Below are positions 63,288 through 64,000 of a stretch of 64,000 nucleotides of DNA, in pieces (within the stretch, counting starts at the first letter, position 1; every line of letters begins with the position of its first letter). A program made the position numbers and the translations under genes. Source of the stretch: Pseudobacteriovorax sp. (GTDB lineage Bacteria > Bdellovibrionota_B > Oligoflexia > Oligoflexales > Oligoflexaceae). Location of the stretch: contig JABSRP010000022.1 of the NCBI GenBank assembly GCA_013215145.1, positions 89,170-153,169 on the forward strand, in the 5' to 3' direction. The notes below the pieces were generated by a model. That model was given only the letters and a program-made list of their open reading frames with translations. It was not told the origin of the DNA and did not search any database.

Positions 63288-64000
63288 ATGAACTGCATTC
63301 ATTGCCGTAGTGCTCAGTTTATCATACGCAAAGGATTCTATACCAGATCAAGTGATGGTAAGAGATTTCAGCGATATTATTGTAAAATCTGTAATAAGCG
63401 CTTTTCTGAGCGAGTTTGGGCCATAGATTATCGCTATCGTAAACGAAGAGTATATCAACCGATCTTCCGTTCTTTGGCTAAAGGCGTTTCTCAGCGAACT
63501 TGTGCCTTTTTGCTTGACGTCACGCGAGCAACCATCGCAAGGCGTGTTGTGCGATTTGGGAAGATATGTGAGCATAATCTAAATGTCTATCGTCAAACTC
63601 GTAGTCAGACCCATCAAGTGATGTTTGATGAGCTGGAAACATTTGTCCACACTAAGTGTAAGCCCCTTACAGTTCCAATTGCAGTCGAAGCCGGAACCCG
63701 AAAGGTTCTAGCACTAGGAGTCGGTTCCATAGCTGCAAAAGGAAAACTTGCTGAAATTTCTCGCAGAAAATATGGTCCTCGTAAATGCCAGAGACGACAA
63801 CTACTTAATCAGCTTCTAAAAGACTTAAAGAATTGCACCCACAAAAAAACCGTCTTTCATACCGATAAAAGCCAGCACTATAGTAAACCCATCAAATATC
63901 ACTTCCCCATGGCGACACACAAAACAACCAAAGGAAGGCGTGGTTGTGTTGTCGGCCAGGGAGAGCTCAAACGAGGTGGCCACGATCCTCTATTTTCCCT
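63288..64000 (+). mobile_element. IS1-like transposase, partial at the right edge
   Basis: An open frame from ATG 63288 (GGGGGG upstream) runs through the window end: 237 codons without a stop. The N-terminus is a zinc ribbon (C3, C6, C32, C35 with YYCKICNKRF), then an HTH-like stretch (GVSQRTCAFLLDVTRATIAR) and a DDE-type core: D114 in VMFDELETFVHTKCK and D193 in VFHTDKSQHYS, then HKTTKGRRGCVVGQG. This matches IS1-family transposases. The third acidic residue and the element's right end lie beyond the window. The left inverted repeat is not clearly seen between 63192 and 63287. Confidence 0.82.

Overview
This 64 kb window is chromosomal DNA from a Gram-negative bacterium. It best resembles the Bdellovibrionota/Oligoflexia (Pseudobacteriovorax- or Oligoflexus-like). 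Three things suggest this: two TIGR02147-type regulators, several 7TM-DISM sensor kinases, and many predicted lipoproteins and secreted proteins with no close functional name. TTG starts are also common. The species call is inference. I saw no rRNA, tRNA, CRISPR array or prophage. One partial insertion sequence runs off the right edge.

Layout. 0.3-2.9 kb: MFS transporter, an overlapping YeeE/YedE sulfur-transport gene pair and an NTF2-like secreted protein. 3.1-5.8 kb: a 7TM-DISM/HPt/CheA-type kinase. 6.0-9.1 kb: a tight operon of XRE-TerB-like protein, NfeD and two SPFH/stomatin proteins. 9.1-13.2 kb: pseudo-receiver/TPR protein, papain-like lipoprotein, nitroreductase and a CheY-like regulator. 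13.3-17.7 kb: membrane and secreted proteins, including a beta-lactamase-fold protein without its serine and an S1 protease. 18-23.4 kb: Tat-exported GMC oxidoreductase, a lipoprotein, and a secreted protein coupled to a TIGR02147 regulator. 23.5-28.4 kb: secreted and duplicated lipoprotein genes and a K+ channel. 28.7-31.8 kb: sirtuin and type III glutamine synthetase, divergent. 31.8-41.1 kb: vWA lipoprotein, receiver/TPR protein, giant Ig-repeat lipoprotein and TonB receptor. 41.5-48.3 kb: cyanophycinase-like lipoprotein, frameshifted RCC1-repeat lipoprotein and a degenerate oligopeptidase B. 48.5-54.2 kb: two-repeat secreted protein, gingipain-like C25 protease, second TIGR02147 regulator and a frameshifted beta-barrel gene. 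54.3-63.2 kb: two large HPt/CheA-type kinases in tandem. 63.3 kb to the end: IS1-like transposase, partial.

Themes. (1) Three sensor kinases share a C-terminal PAS-like/HPt/CheA-type ATPase cassette joined to different inputs, with no CheW-like domain. (2) Both TIGR02147 genes overlap the stop codon of an upstream secreted-protein gene, which suggests a recurring secreted-product/regulator module. (3) Several proteins keep a catalytic fold but have lost the key residues: a penicillin-binding-like protein, an oligopeptidase B-like protein, a receiver domain and a protein-kinase domain. (4) Two envelope-protein genes carry single-base frameshifts. (5) Much of the rest is cell-surface: at least eight probable lipoproteins, four papain/trypsin/gingipain/S51-type hydrolases with intact active sites, a TonB receptor and a beta-barrel.

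Start codons were chosen by ribosome-binding site and signal-peptide logic. Domain names come from motifs read by eye, not from a database search.
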